A stretch of 64,000 bases of DNA from JAGWBF01 sp965116325 (GTDB taxonomy: Bacteria; Chloroflexota; Dehalococcoidia; Lucifugimonadales; JAGWBF01): NCBI GenBank assembly GCA_965116325.1, contig OZ220675.1:1364001-1428000 (forward strand). The letters run 5' to 3'. The position numbers were made by a program, and so were the translations under genes. This document shows positions 33,271 to 42,249 of the stretch, piece by piece; the stretch's first letter is position 1; every line of letters begins with the position of its first letter. The notes below the pieces were generated by a model. That model had not been told where the DNA came from and did no database searches. It worked only from the letters and a program-made list of their open reading frames with translations.

Positions 33271-34497
33271 CTAGTCCAGGAAGCGCATGAACACCTGGTT
33301 GCTGAGGAACAGGCTGCGTTCGGTCAGCCTCAGCACACCCCGGTCGTTCTCCAGCAGACCATCGCGGACTAGCTCGCTGACCTGGTCCGGGTAGACATCC
33401 CCGGGGAGCCGGCCGAACCGCTTCCGAAAGCCCTCCCCGTCGAGCCCATCCAGGAGCCTCAGGCCCAGGACCATAGTCTCAGCCATCTCCAGGCGGCTTT
33501 CGATGATCTCGCTGCCACCCAGGGGCCCCCGCTTTTCCAGCATCTCCCAGTCCACTCCTCCATCGCAGGGGAACGTGCCCGGCTCCCACTGCCCGGAGCG
33601 TTCTATGTAGAGGCGGGGAGAGGTCGCATCCCAGAAGCGCCTACCCTCCAGGGAGGAGTGGGCGCCAGGCCCTACCCCCAGGTACGGGCCGTTCTCCCAG
33701 TAGGCCATATTGTGGACGGACTGGCGACCCGGCATTGCCCAGTTGGATATCTCGTAGTGGTCGTACCCCGCCGACTTCATGGCGGCCCTGGCTTGGCCGT
33801 ACATGTCGGCGCACAGGTCAGGATCGGGTGTGGGCAGGCTCCCCTCATCGACCCATCTCTTCAGGGGGGTGCCCTCCTCCAGGGTAAGGCAATATAGGGA
33901 CAGGTGATCGGGCGCAAGGTCCAGGGCCGACCCCAGGCTGTGCTGCCACTGTTCCAGGGTCTGCTTAGGCAGCCCGTACATAAGATCGACGCTTATATTT
34001 GAGCAGCCGGCGCTTCGGGCCAGCAGGAACGCTTCCCTGGCTTGGGCGGCTGTGTGGCGTCGCCCGAGCATCTGCAACAGGCCGTCGTCCAGAGCCTGCA
34101 CGCCGATGCTGAGGCGGTTCATGCCCAGAGACAGCATCGACTCCAGGAAAGCAGCCGTTACATCGCCCGAGTTGGACTCCAGGGTGACCTCTGCATCGTC
34201 GCCGACCCGGAAGCTGGCTCGAATGGCTTCCATGATGGCTTCGATCTGCCCCGGCGCCATGTAGGAGGGGGTGCCTCCCCCGAAGAAGATGGTGTTCATC
34301 CTGGGATGCTCCAGCAGCTTACCCCAAAGGCCGACCTCCCGCACCAGGGCATCTACGTAGGGCCCTCTCAGCTCCTCGATGCCTTGGTAGGTGTTGAAGT
34401 CGCAATAGGGGCACTTGCTGAGGCAGAAGGGCACATGCACGTACAAGGAAATGCCGCGGGGATACCTGGCGCCTTCAGGACGCGTCGCAGCCGTCAT
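33271..34497 (-). CDS. hemW: Radical SAM heme chaperone HemW
   Basis: The 408-residue protein starts SLYVHVPFCLSKCPYCDFNTY, containing the radical-SAM CxxxCxxC and the F-N-T pattern of HemW, formerly called oxygen-independent coproporphyrinogen oxidase-like. FFGGGTPS, LSIGVQ, VDLMYGLP and GVGPGAHS follow. HemW transfers heme to respiratory enzymes. True HemN has an extra cysteine (CxxxCxxCxC) that is lacking here. It is 6 bp downstream of ychF on the same strand. Confidence 0.93.
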   Translation of the reverse strand: MTAATRPEGARYPRGISLYVHVPFCLSKCPYCDFNTYQGIEELRGPYVDALVREVGLWGKLLEHPRMNTIFFGGGTPSYMAPGQIEAIMEAIRASFRVGDDAEVTLESNSGDVTAAFLESMLSLGMNRLSIGVQALDDGLLQMLGRRHTAAQAREAFLLARSAGCSNISVDLMYGLPKQTLEQWQHSLGSALDLAPDHLSLYCLTLEEGTPLKRWVDEGSLPTPDPDLCADMYGQARAAMKSAGYDHYEISNWAMPGRQSVHNMAYWENGPYLGVGPGAHSSLEGRRFWDATSPRLYIERSGQWEPGTFPCDGGVDWEMLEKRGPLGGSEIIESRLEMAETMVLGLRLLDGLDGEGFRKRFGRLPGDVYPDQVSELVRDGLLENDRGVLRLTERSLFLSNQVFMRFLD

Positions 34498-34503
34498 AGC
34501 AGC

Positions 34504-35595
34504 CTATACGTTAAACAGGATGTTCATTACGTCGCCATCCTGCACCATGTAGGACTTGCCCTCCAGCCTGAAGCGGCCCTCCTTTTTCACGTTGGCGATG
34601 GAGCCCCAGCGGGCCAGGTCATCGTAGGTCACCACCTCCGCCCTTATGAAACCCCGCTCTATGTCTGTGTGTATCTTGCCGGCCGCCCCCACCGCCTCGG
34701 TCCCCGCCTTAACTGTCCAAGCCCGCACCTCGTCGGGTCCCACGGTGAAGAAGGAGATCAGGCCCAGGAGGCTGTAGGATGCGCTCACCACCTTCTCCAA
34801 GGCTGGCTCTCCCATTTCCATGCTGCTCCGGAACTCAACTTCATCCTCCGGCGGGAGCTGGGTCAGCTCCATCTCCAGCTTGGCGCAGAGGCTCAGGGCC
34901 GAAACCATGGACGACCCTGCCTGCGTCCATGGTGTCAGGTCTGGCTGGCTTTCCTGTGCATCCTCGTCGGTGTTGAAGACCAGCAGCAGGGGTTTGCCGG
35001 TTAGGAACTGGTAGTTGGAGAGCAGCATGCTCTCGTCGGGAGAGAGACCAAGGTCCCGTAGGGGCACACCCGATTCCAGCTTCTCCTTGACCCTGCCCAG
35101 CAGGTCGGACTCCTTGAGCAGGTTGTCCCTCTCGCCGGCGCGAGCGCCTTTCAGCGCAGATTCGATGCGCTCGATCCGTCTTTCCAGGATCACCAGGTCC
35201 GAGAGGGCAAGCTCAGCCTGCATAGCTTCCACATCCCGGAGGGGGTCCACGCTGCCCGATATGTGGGGCACCGCAGGGTCGTGGAAGGCCCGTACCATGA
35301 GGATGAAGGCGTCGGCCCCCTGGAGAAGGTTCAGGTACTGGCCTCCGATACCCTGACGGTCAGCGCCCTCGGCAACGGCCGGCACATCCCAGTAGGTGAC
35401 CTCGGCATGGACGACCTTCTTGGGCTTGTAAATGCCGGCCAGGACGTCCAGCCTCGCATCATGCATGCGGGTCGTCCCCACCAGGACATCCTGGCGGGAG
35501 CTACCCGCGGTCGAAGCCTCGGACCTGCCGCGGGTCAAGGCCGACAGCAGGGTGCTCTTGCCGCTCTGAGGGAACCCGATAATCCCGATTTCCAC
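34504..35595 (-). CDS. ychF: Redox-responsive P-loop ATPase YchF
   Basis: YchF is an Obg-family NTPase that prefers ATP and binds ribosomes. The 363-residue protein has G1 IGFPQSGKSTLL (more often GxPNVGKST), a coiled-coil middle, the NTDE-type G4 element that explains ATP preference, and a C-terminal TGS domain (TDIERGFIRAEVVTYDDL...VQDGDVMNILFNV). GTG is the start. The G1 loop variation and the short coiled coil mark it as a divergent member, but the order of domains is clear. Confidence 0.88.
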   Translation of the reverse strand: MEIGIIGFPQSGKSTLLSALTRGRSEASTAGSSRQDVLVGTTRMHDARLDVLAGIYKPKKVVHAEVTYWDVPAVAEGADRQGIGGQYLNLLQGADAFILMVRAFHDPAVPHISGSVDPLRDVEAMQAELALSDLVILERRIERIESALKGARAGERDNLLKESDLLGRVKEKLESGVPLRDLGLSPDESMLLSNYQFLTGKPLLLVFNTDEDAQESQPDLTPWTQAGSSMVSALSLCAKLEMELTQLPPEDEVEFRSSMEMGEPALEKVVSASYSLLGLISFFTVGPDEVRAWTVKAGTEAVGAAGKIHTDIERGFIRAEVVTYDDLARWGSIANVKKEGRFRLEGKSYMVQDGDVMNILFNV

Positions 35596-35660
35596 GATCA
35601 GTAAGCATACAAGCTGCTACTGGAGGCCCACAAGGCCCGGGAGCAGCCGATCGGCTTGGC

Positions 35661-36818
35661 CTACGTGGAGCTCCGCCGTCGCCGCCCAAGGCGGTAGCTC
35701 AGGAAAAGGAATCCGGCCATTGCCCCGACGAAGAGCACGCTGCCAGCAACTATGGCGACGATGATGCCCACGCTGGTGCCGCCTGGCTCCATCAGGTTGA
35801 CTTCCACCAGTGCGTCGGGGTCCTCCAGATACTCCAGGTCTTCCTCATCCAGGGAAGTACCCTCCTGGAGGCTCTTGAAGACCACCTCTCCCATGCCTTC
35901 GATAGCTGCCAGGGCACCCCGAAAGTCATTCCTGAGGAGCCTCATCACGATGAGTGCCCGCTCCTCTCCATCGTCGATGGTAACGGACACATGCTCCAGC
36001 TCGCCCTCCAGTCTCTCCACCAAGCCCTTGATCTCTTCCGTAGTGGCAGCAACTTCGGTGGATTCCACTTCCAGGTGTGCCGACGGGGGTGTGCCTGTGC
36101 TGGCCCGTGAGAACAGGGAGATGTGAATGGTGGACAGGTCTATCCTGTTCTGGAGGAAATTGATCTGTCCCTGGAGGCGCTCGATCTGGGAACGCACACG
36201 GCTGAGTTCCCGCTCTATTCCCAGGACATCAGCCACGCTGTCCGCCCTTTCCAGAAGAGATAGGAGGCTCTGCTCCTCGCGGGTGGATGCGTTGAGGCGG
36301 GCCTTCAGATCGATGAACTCCTCGGTGACATCTTCGCTGTTGATATTCTGGTTGGGCACGTCTCCAAGCCGGGAAAGCTGCTCCACGGCGGCGTCGAACC
36401 GGTCCTGGGGCAATCTCACGGTTATGCTTGCACTTTGCCGGTTACCCACACCCGATGTGGAAAGGTTCTCGATGAAGCCGCCGTGGGCCTCGGCGATCAT
36501 CCTGACGCTGGCTGTCGCCTCGGTAACGACATCCACCTCTATGGACATGGATGCGGTGGATATCACATCCCGCTGGTCGTCCTGAAACTCGGCCGCCGAT
36601 GTCTCTACAGCCAGCTCCTTGGCCTCAGCTTCGAAGGCTCCCGACATACCCATCTCCATAGCTTCATCCATGCGGGCTATGCGGTCGTCGCTGGCGTCGG
36701 CATAGTCCATGTTCAAAGAGAGCACGGCCGAAGATTCTTCCTGCGGCGAATCACTTCCCCCACAGGCGAGAGAAATGACAGATAGGGCCATAAGCGCCAG
36801 CAGTAGCATTTTCTTCAT
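35661..36818 (-). CDS. DUF4349 lipoprotein with C-terminal membrane helix
   Basis: The 385-residue protein has a lipoprotein signal (MKKMLLLALMALSVISLACG, Cys about 19). The DUF4349-like domain (about 80-300) has a long coiled coil around RVRSQIERLQGQINFLQNRI. A transmembrane helix near 355-378 is followed by a basic tail (LGRRRRSST). GGAGG lies 9 nt before the ATG. The family is exported and of unknown function, possibly linked to envelope integrity. Lipid anchor and C-terminal helix together would fix both ends to the membrane. Confidence 0.85.
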   Translation of the reverse strand: MKKMLLLALMALSVISLACGGSDSPQEESSAVLSLNMDYADASDDRIARMDEAMEMGMSGAFEAEAKELAVETSAAEFQDDQRDVISTASMSIEVDVVTEATASVRMIAEAHGGFIENLSTSGVGNRQSASITVRLPQDRFDAAVEQLSRLGDVPNQNINSEDVTEEFIDLKARLNASTREEQSLLSLLERADSVADVLGIERELSRVRSQIERLQGQINFLQNRIDLSTIHISLFSRASTGTPPSAHLEVESTEVAATTEEIKGLVERLEGELEHVSVTIDDGEERALIVMRLLRNDFRGALAAIEGMGEVVFKSLQEGTSLDEEDLEYLEDPDALVEVNLMEPGGTSVGIIVAIVAGSVLFVGAMAGFLFLSYRLGRRRRSST

Positions 36819-36957
36819 AGCGGGGTACCTCCTTCTGCGCGGCGGGCGCGCCGCCTCAGAAGCTAAGACGGGAGGACTTCCCGAAGAGTTCCCGGTCCCG
36901 CTACAGGACCCGGCAATAATGGGCGCTATACTGCTCGGGCTACAGGTCGCCTTCCCC

Positions 36958-37335
36958 CTAGTCCACTATGCGGTAGGTTGAATCGACGACCTTGGATGGA
37001 CCGCCGCCGGGAGAGCTACTGGATGGTTTCGAGGAGGACCTCCACGGGGCGTAGTCTTCCACCACATGGGCCGGAGCAAACCTGATGAGAGCCCATACTG
37101 CCAGGAGCAGCAGAAGGACATCCTCGATAAGTCCAACACCGAAGGGCAGCACGTCGGGAACGATGCTGACGGGAATCACAAAATAGACAAGGGCCGTGGG
37201 TACAAGCAGCCTAAGGAGCAGCGGGACCCTGGAGTCGAAGGTGAGCTTCCACACCAGGTACGCCGTCCTGATCATCCTGGGCAGGACGAAGGGGGACATC
37301 ATCAGCAAGATGTGAATGATTAAGCGCCACGGCAT
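36958..37335 (-). CDS. DUF1232 (YkvA-like) membrane protein
   Basis: A 125-residue protein with two or three hydrophobic segments and the DUF1232 core YFVIPVSIVPDVLPFGVGLIEDVLLL. The C-terminal 35 residues are Ser/Pro-rich and polar. The family is common and its function unknown. It is transcribed divergently from holA across a short gap. Confidence 0.8.
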   Translation of the reverse strand: MPWRLIIHILLMMSPFVLPRMIRTAYLVWKLTFDSRVPLLLRLLVPTALVYFVIPVSIVPDVLPFGVGLIEDVLLLLLAVWALIRFAPAHVVEDYAPWRSSSKPSSSSPGGGPSKVVDSTYRIVD

Positions 37336-37370
37336 CGGAAGTCCCTCACGCTCTCTTCTTGATAATGAAT

Positions 37371-37376
37371 TATAAT
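37371..37376 (+). promoter_or_regulatory. Putative holA -10 element
   Basis: A perfect TATAAT about 35 nt before the holA ATG, in an AT-rich stretch. No convincing -35 lies 16-18 bp upstream. Confidence 0.4.
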
Positions 37377-37411
37377 CTTCTCCATCCTAACTTTGAAGCA
37401 GCCCCCTTGCC

Positions 37412-38476
37412 ATGCCCAGCTACGTGATCTACGGCGACGGTTACCTGGTGTCCCGGGCCTTGAAGGATATGGAGGTCCAGGTCGGGCCTCCCGAGTCCCT
37501 GGATGCCAACTGCCACCGCCTGTCCGGCGACCAAGCTCACATTGCCGAGCTCAAGGGCATCTGCGCGGCCATACCCTTCCTGGCCGACCGACGCCTCGTA
37601 ATCGTGCAGGGTCTATTGGAGGGGTTCGAGGGTTCATCGGGCGGACGGCAGGGGGGCGGAGCCCAAGCCAGGCGCAGGGGCCAGGGCGGGCAGGACAGGA
37701 AGGACCTTGGAGAGTGGGCAGGCCTTGCAGGGTACATCGGGGAGGAGATGCCCCCCACCACCCTCCTGGTGTTCGCCGAACCCAAGCTGGCCCACAACAA
37801 CCCCCTGCTGACAAGCCTCCAGGGGGTGTGCCAGGTGCAAGAGCATCCGACCCCCGCAGGTGAGGGACTGTCCCGGTGGATCCTGAAGACGGCCAATGAT
37901 AAAGGCGCCCAGATAACACCGGGCGCCATCCGCATCCTCGGCCAGCTCATCGGCAACAACCTGTGGATGCTGGACAATGAGGTGGAGAAGCTTGCCCTCT
38001 ACGCCGGCGACTCCTCCATACAGGAGTCCCACGTCAATCTGCTGGTCTCGGAGGCGCGGGAGTCCAGCATCTTTGCGGGGGTGGATGCCCTGCTGGATGG
38101 CCGTCCCGGCAACTGCCTCAAGATCATGCACCGTCTCGTAGCCGACGGTGCGGAGTTTCCCTACCTTGTCGTTATGATCGCCCGCCAGCTGAGGCTGGTA
38201 ACCCTGGCCAAGGACCTGCTGGAAGGCGCCTGTCCTCCCCAGGAGATTGGGCGTCGCCTGCGAATCACGCACGAGTTTGCCCAGCGTCGCACCCTGGAGC
38301 AGGCTAGGCGCTTTCCATGGCAGGCGCTGGAGCAGATGTACGCAGCCCTTCTGAAGGCGGACCTGTCGGTGAAACGAGGGGATGTTCCCCAGGACGTGGC
38401 CTTGGAGCTGATGGTGGGCGAGATGTCTGCCTTCGTGTCCCGGGCCCGTGGCGCCCCCTCCCGCAGCAGGGGCTAG
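37412..38476 (+). CDS. holA: DNA polymerase III delta subunit
   Basis: HolA is the clamp-loader wrench that opens the beta clamp. The 354-residue protein starts YVIYGDGYLVSRAL and has FLADRRLVIVQGL, LVFAEPKL, IRILGQLIGNNLWMLDNEVEKLALYAG and the C-terminal KADLSVKRGDVP helix pattern. A glycine- and arginine-rich insert (about residues 72-95) is not part of the family core. Its end overlaps the OppD-type gene on the other strand by 4 bp. Confidence 0.9.
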   Translation: MPSYVIYGDGYLVSRALKDMEVQVGPPESLDANCHRLSGDQAHIAELKGICAAIPFLADRRLVIVQGLLEGFEGSSGGRQGGGAQARRRGQGGQDRKDLGEWAGLAGYIGEEMPPTTLLVFAEPKLAHNNPLLTSLQGVCQVQEHPTPAGEGLSRWILKTANDKGAQITPGAIRILGQLIGNNLWMLDNEVEKLALYAGDSSIQESHVNLLVSEARESSIFAGVDALLDGRPGNCLKIMHRLVADGAEFPYLVVMIARQLRLVTLAKDLLEGACPPQEIGRRLRITHEFAQRRTLEQARRFPWQALEQMYAALLKADLSVKRGDVPQDVALELMVGEMSAFVSRARGAPSRSRG

Positions 38477-39465
38477 GGCACGCCTGCGACGCTGGCGCTT
38501 TCGTGGGGGTTGTAACACGCCACCCAGTGGGCAGGGTCCATCTCCACCAGGTCCGGCTTGGGTTCGGTGCGGCACTGGTTGATGGCTTTGGGGCACCTGG
38601 GCAGAAAGGGACACTGGGCGGGCAGGTTCAGCATATCGGGGGGGTTCCCTCCTATGGGAGCGAACCTCCTCTCCTCCCTGTCCATTCGGGGCAGCGAGCC
38701 CAGCAGGGCCCCAACGTAAGGGTGCCTGGGAGAATGGAAAAGGCTCACGACGTCGGTACGCTCGACGATGTCCCCGGCGTACATGACGGCAACCTGGTCC
38801 GCCATCTGGGCGACTACGCCAAGGTCATGGGTGATCAGCACCATGGATGAGCCCTGGTCTTTGCAGTAGGCCTTCAGGTACCTGAGGATCTCCGCCTGTA
38901 TGGTCACATCGAGGCTGGATGTCGGCTCGTCGGCTATTATCACCCTGGGCTTGAGGGCTAGGCCCATGGCCAGCACAACTCTCTGGCACATTCCGCCGCT
39001 CAGCTCGTGGGGGTAGCGGTACACCACCTCCCTGGGTTCGGGCAGTCCCATCTCCCGCAGGGTATGGAGGGACAGGTCGGTAGCCTCCCTTTTTGACATT
39101 TCGGTGTGGGCCAGTATCTCCTCTTCCACCTGGGTCCCCACCCGCATCACCGGGTTCAAGGCAGCCCGGGGGTCCTGGGGAATGAAGACGATGTCTTTGC
39201 CCCTGATCCTGCGCAGCTCATCATCACCGGCCTGCATCAGGTCCAGACCGCCAAAGGTGGCTGACCCGCTTTCGACCCGTGCTGTGCTGGGAAGCAGTTT
39301 CAGGACAGCCAGGGCGATGGTGCTCTTTCCGGCACCGCTTTCTCCCACCAAGCCCAGTATGCTGTCCTCCTCCAGGCTGAAGCTGGCTCCATTGACAGCC
39401 TTGACCTCCCCTTCACCGGTGATGAAGCGGATGACCAAATCCCTTGCTTCCAAAACGGCGGCCAT
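38473..39465 (-). CDS. Oligopeptide-type (OppD/DppD) ABC transporter ATPase
   Basis: The 330-residue ATPase has Walker A GESGAGKST, Q-loop IPQDPRAALNPV, signature ELSGGMCQR, Walker B VIIADEPTSSLD and the switch His. The C-terminal cysteine-rich oligopeptide-transporter tail reads CPFLPRCPKAINQC, with a further Cys in WVACYNP. These tails are typical of peptide and nickel importers. No permease, partner ATPase or binding protein lies next to it. A family-5 binding lipoprotein is encoded about 17 kb away. It starts directly after the PHP gene stop. Confidence 0.88.
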   Translation of the reverse strand: MAAVLEARDLVIRFITGEGEVKAVNGASFSLEEDSILGLVGESGAGKSTIALAVLKLLPSTARVESGSATFGGLDLMQAGDDELRRIRGKDIVFIPQDPRAALNPVMRVGTQVEEEILAHTEMSKREATDLSLHTLREMGLPEPREVVYRYPHELSGGMCQRVVLAMGLALKPRVIIADEPTSSLDVTIQAEILRYLKAYCKDQGSSMVLITHDLGVVAQMADQVAVMYAGDIVERTDVVSLFHSPRHPYVGALLGSLPRMDREERRFAPIGGNPPDMLNLPAQCPFLPRCPKAINQCRTEPKPDLVEMDPAHWVACYNPHESASVAGVP

Positions 39466-40137
39466 CTAGCTCCCCCCAACGTGGGCGATGGTGGGTGAAT
39501 CGCGCAGGCACACAGCCTCGTACAACCCGCCCTTGATGCCCCGGATCAGGTCCTCCACGCCCTTCACCTGGATGTTGAACCTGGTGGCCGCCGAGCCGAC
39601 GTGGCTCGTCCGGTGGGCGTCGCTGGAGCCTACCATCCCCAAGTTCAGATGCCCGGCCAGGTCTGCCACAAAGGCGGTGTCGCCATTGGTGGCCCTCCCG
39701 TTCAGGCCCTCCAGGGCATCGCACAGGCCGAAAAGGGGGTCGGCGCAGGCCTGCTCCACCATTTCTGCGTATTCGGCCTCCAGATGTGCCCGTTCCCTGC
39801 GGTACCTGCGGCGGTAGGGATGGGCCGCTATCATGATCCCGCCCGCTTCATCGACATGCCTCCGCAGGAAATCGGGCTTGTGCATACCAAACTGGTAGGA
39901 GTCCAGCCCGAAGACCAGCACATGCCCCGCGTCGGTGTTTACCTCGCACCCGGGAATCACCAGGAAACTGTGCTTGTGCGCCAAGGCATCCACCTCGTCC
40001 TGATTCCAGAAGCGATCATGCTCGGTCAGGCACACGCCATCGAGGCCTGCATCCTTGGCGGCTTCGACCAGTTCATCAGGGGACATGAAGCTGTCGTCGG
40101 AGCTTGGGAAGGTGTGGGTGTGCAGGTCTATGAGCAC
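39466..40137 (-). CDS. PHP-domain metal-dependent phosphoesterase
   Basis: The 223-residue protein starts LIDLHTHTFPSSDD, the first PHP metal motif. GVCLTEHD, an IPGCEVNTD segment and the late GSSDAHRTSHVG complete the PHP signature found in histidinol phosphatase-like and nucleotidase enzymes. The start is GTG at 40137. It abuts the OppD-type ATPase gene. The substrate is unknown; RNA or nucleotide turnover is possible. Confidence 0.85.
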   Translation of the reverse strand: MLIDLHTHTFPSSDDSFMSPDELVEAAKDAGLDGVCLTEHDRFWNQDEVDALAHKHSFLVIPGCEVNTDAGHVLVFGLDSYQFGMHKPDFLRRHVDEAGGIMIAAHPYRRRYRRERAHLEAEYAEMVEQACADPLFGLCDALEGLNGRATNGDTAFVADLAGHLNLGMVGSSDAHRTSHVGSAATRFNIQVKGVEDLIRGIKGGLYEAVCLRDSPTIAHVGGS

Positions 40138-40187
40138 GCGTCAGCCTCCAGCATCCCCCGGGCGGCGCCAGGCGGGGATTTCGAGGA

Positions 40188-40874
40188 TCACTTGGAGTCC
40201 TTGGGGAGGAAGGGGATGAGCTTTTCGGCAAAGGAAGCCATGTTGCGGCTCTGCACCCAGACGTGCCCATGACCCCGGAACTTCATTACCAGTCCTTCAC
40301 CCCCAGCTACCAGGGAGCGAAGGCCCCCTACCTTGCCAATGGAGTACTCCACGTCGTCGGAGAAGGCAACCAGGTGCCCCGTGTCCACCACCAGCTCCTG
40401 CCCCGGCGACACAGCCACCTGCTTGATGCCTCCGTAGGAATCAACATAGATGGTGCCCCGGTCTCCCTCGGTGTAAGCCCGGAGGAAGAAGAGGCTTTCA
40501 CCGCTGAAGAACCCCCGAAATCCCTGGAATTGGGTGTCCAGCTGGACGTTGGGGGTGCAAGCCAGGAAGGAACCCGACTGCACGAAGAGGTTTTCCTGGC
40601 CTTCCACATCGAAGGGCACGATATCCCCGGGCGAGGTTGGGGCGAGGCTCACCCATCCGCCCTCGGTCCCCGCCGTAAAGGTGTTCACGAAGAAGGACTC
40701 TCCGCCGATCATGCGCTTCAGCCCACCGAACAGGCCTCCGCCACCCATCCCCGTCTTCATCTCCACACCCTGCTGGGCTACCAGCGCCCCCGGCTCTGCC
40801 TTGATCCCCTCCCCTGATTGCAACTCCACGTTCAACAGAGCATAGCTGGCTTGAAAGTCGATGGATGTTTTCAT
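40188..40874 (-). CDS. AIM24/TIGR00266-family protein
   Basis: The 228-residue, beta-rich protein reads VELQSGEGIKAEPGALVAQQ near the start, followed by GGLKRMIGGESFFVNTFTA and GTIYVDSYGGIKQVAVSPGQELVVDTGHLVAF. These are the hallmarks of the TIGR00266/AIM24 family, whose function is unknown in bacteria. GAGGAG lies 5 nt before the ATG. It is probably co-transcribed with the PHP gene. Confidence 0.85.
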   Translation of the reverse strand: MKTSIDFQASYALLNVELQSGEGIKAEPGALVAQQGVEMKTGMGGGGLFGGLKRMIGGESFFVNTFTAGTEGGWVSLAPTSPGDIVPFDVEGQENLFVQSGSFLACTPNVQLDTQFQGFRGFFSGESLFFLRAYTEGDRGTIYVDSYGGIKQVAVSPGQELVVDTGHLVAFSDDVEYSIGKVGGLRSLVAGGEGLVMKFRGHGHVWVQSRNMASFAEKLIPFLPKDSK

Positions 40875-40981
40875 AGCTGCTCCTCACACACCGTTCAACA
40901 AGGGGAATAATAGCAGATTGCCCGGGGAGCCGTTACAGATTCCGGGATGTTAACCGATGGTCTGGCAGACGCTAAAGTCAC

Positions 40982-41049
40982 CTATATTAAAGGTCGTCTC
41001 TATGAGAACCTCTCTTACTAAAGCAAATAGGTGTTTCTCTTTAATATAG
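40982..41049. repeat. AT-rich perfect inverted repeat
   Basis: CTATATTAAAG (40982-40992) and its exact reverse complement CTTTAATATAG (41039-41049) bound a 46-bp loop. TATTAAAGG-like words recur at about 41132 and 41171. The whole stretch 40888-41379 has no convincing gene. A 58-codon frame from 41193 lacks a binding site and reads as chance. Confidence 0.6.
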
Positions 41050-41379
41050 ACTAGCATCAGCAAGTGGGCGGAAGTCCCTGAACAGGGTAGGAACAAGGGC
41101 TAAGAGCCGACGAGACACAGAAATCAAAACATGTTAAAGGCTACATTTAATAAAGACCAGGATTCTCAGCATATTAAAGGCAGTCTTGCATTATGAACAT
41201 GCGCCGGTGGGGCACCCAAATCCTCACAATCCCGCCCCTGGTTCCATTGACAGGCATTCTGCCCGATGGCTACGCTGGCATAGCTGTCAGAAACCACCGG
41301 GAAGGCGATGGGGTCCTGCCCCAACCGTGTTGGCGCCCTTCCTACGAGGCGGCTGGCAATCATTCTTGAGAGGAAACCC

Positions 41380-42249
41380 ATGGCACTTAGAATAGTCCTG
41401 TTGCTTGTCGTACTAGCCATCGCCTCGATGACCCTTGCTGCCTGCGGCGGCTCGCCGGACCCCACAAACACACCCCCGCCGACGGCTACCGCCATCCCCA
41501 CGCCAACGCCTACACCCGAACCTACTCCCACACCCGAACCCACCCCCACTCCGACGCCGACAGCCACGCCTGTTCCTACACCAGCTCCCACCGTTGCCCC
41601 AACAGCCACATCCGCACCTGAGCCCACCGAACCTCCTGACGTAATGGAACCACCCAGCATGGGCGAGGGCATGCCGGGCAGCGCGATACTTGAAATGTTC
41701 ACCGAGCAGGAGATCTCCTGCATCCGCGCCGAGTTGGGCGACGAGGCTTTTCAAGCCCTCATGGAACAACCGGTGTCGGCCGCTGGCCCCGATTTCATGT
41801 TCCCCATCCAATGCCTGAGCCAGGAGTCGGCCATAGGCCTGAGCGTAGCCATGATGGCCATGCAAATCGGAGGGTTGACCCCCGAAAGCCAGACCTGCTT
41901 GCAGGCCTTCTTTGCGGAGTACGGTGTTGAACCCGAATTGGAAGACCTGGCAGCGGGCATCGAATACGGCCTGAGGTTTAATCTCTGCCTCACCGACGAA
42001 GAAGCCGAGGCCCTGGTGGACCCGGCAGACCCCACCGCGGCCTTGGCCAAGCCTTCCGATCTGCGCTGCATCGCCGAGCACACGGACATAGCGAACCTGG
42101 CCATGGTCGTAGAAACGTTCCTGTTTTCCTTCGGAGGCGAGCTTGGGGGTGAACCGCCTTCCCAAGAGGCAATGGAGGCCATGACTGGCATGATGACCGC
42201 AGCCCAGGCCTGCGGGCTCGACATCACCAGCTTTGCCACACCCGGATAG
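41380..42249 (+). CDS. Lipoprotein with Pro/Thr repeat linker, unknown domain
   Basis: The 289-residue protein has a lipobox (SMTLAACGG), then a low-complexity linker of about 50 residues built from PTPTPEPT-type repeats. A C-terminal helical domain of about 180 residues follows with several cysteines (EISCIRAELG, PIQCLSQES, QTCLQAFF, NLCLTDEEA, DLRCIAEH, AQACGLD) that could form disulfides. The domain seems internally repetitive around these cysteines. I do not recognise it. GAGAGG lies 6 nt before the ATG. Confidence 0.75.
   Translation: MALRIVLLLVVLAIASMTLAACGGSPDPTNTPPPTATAIPTPTPTPEPTPTPEPTPTPTPTATPVPTPAPTVAPTATSAPEPTEPPDVMEPPSMGEGMPGSAILEMFTEQEISCIRAELGDEAFQALMEQPVSAAGPDFMFPIQCLSQESAIGLSVAMMAMQIGGLTPESQTCLQAFFAEYGVEPELEDLAAGIEYGLRFNLCLTDEEAEALVDPADPTAALAKPSDLRCIAEHTDIANLAMVVETFLFSFGGELGGEPPSQEAMEAMTGMMTAAQACGLDITSFATPG

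Noticed and set aside
41166..41723. Gly/Val-repeat open frame on the minus strand
   Set aside because: It is the antisense reading of the Pro/Thr linker of the lipoprotein, which has a proper lipobox and ribosome binding site on the plus strand.
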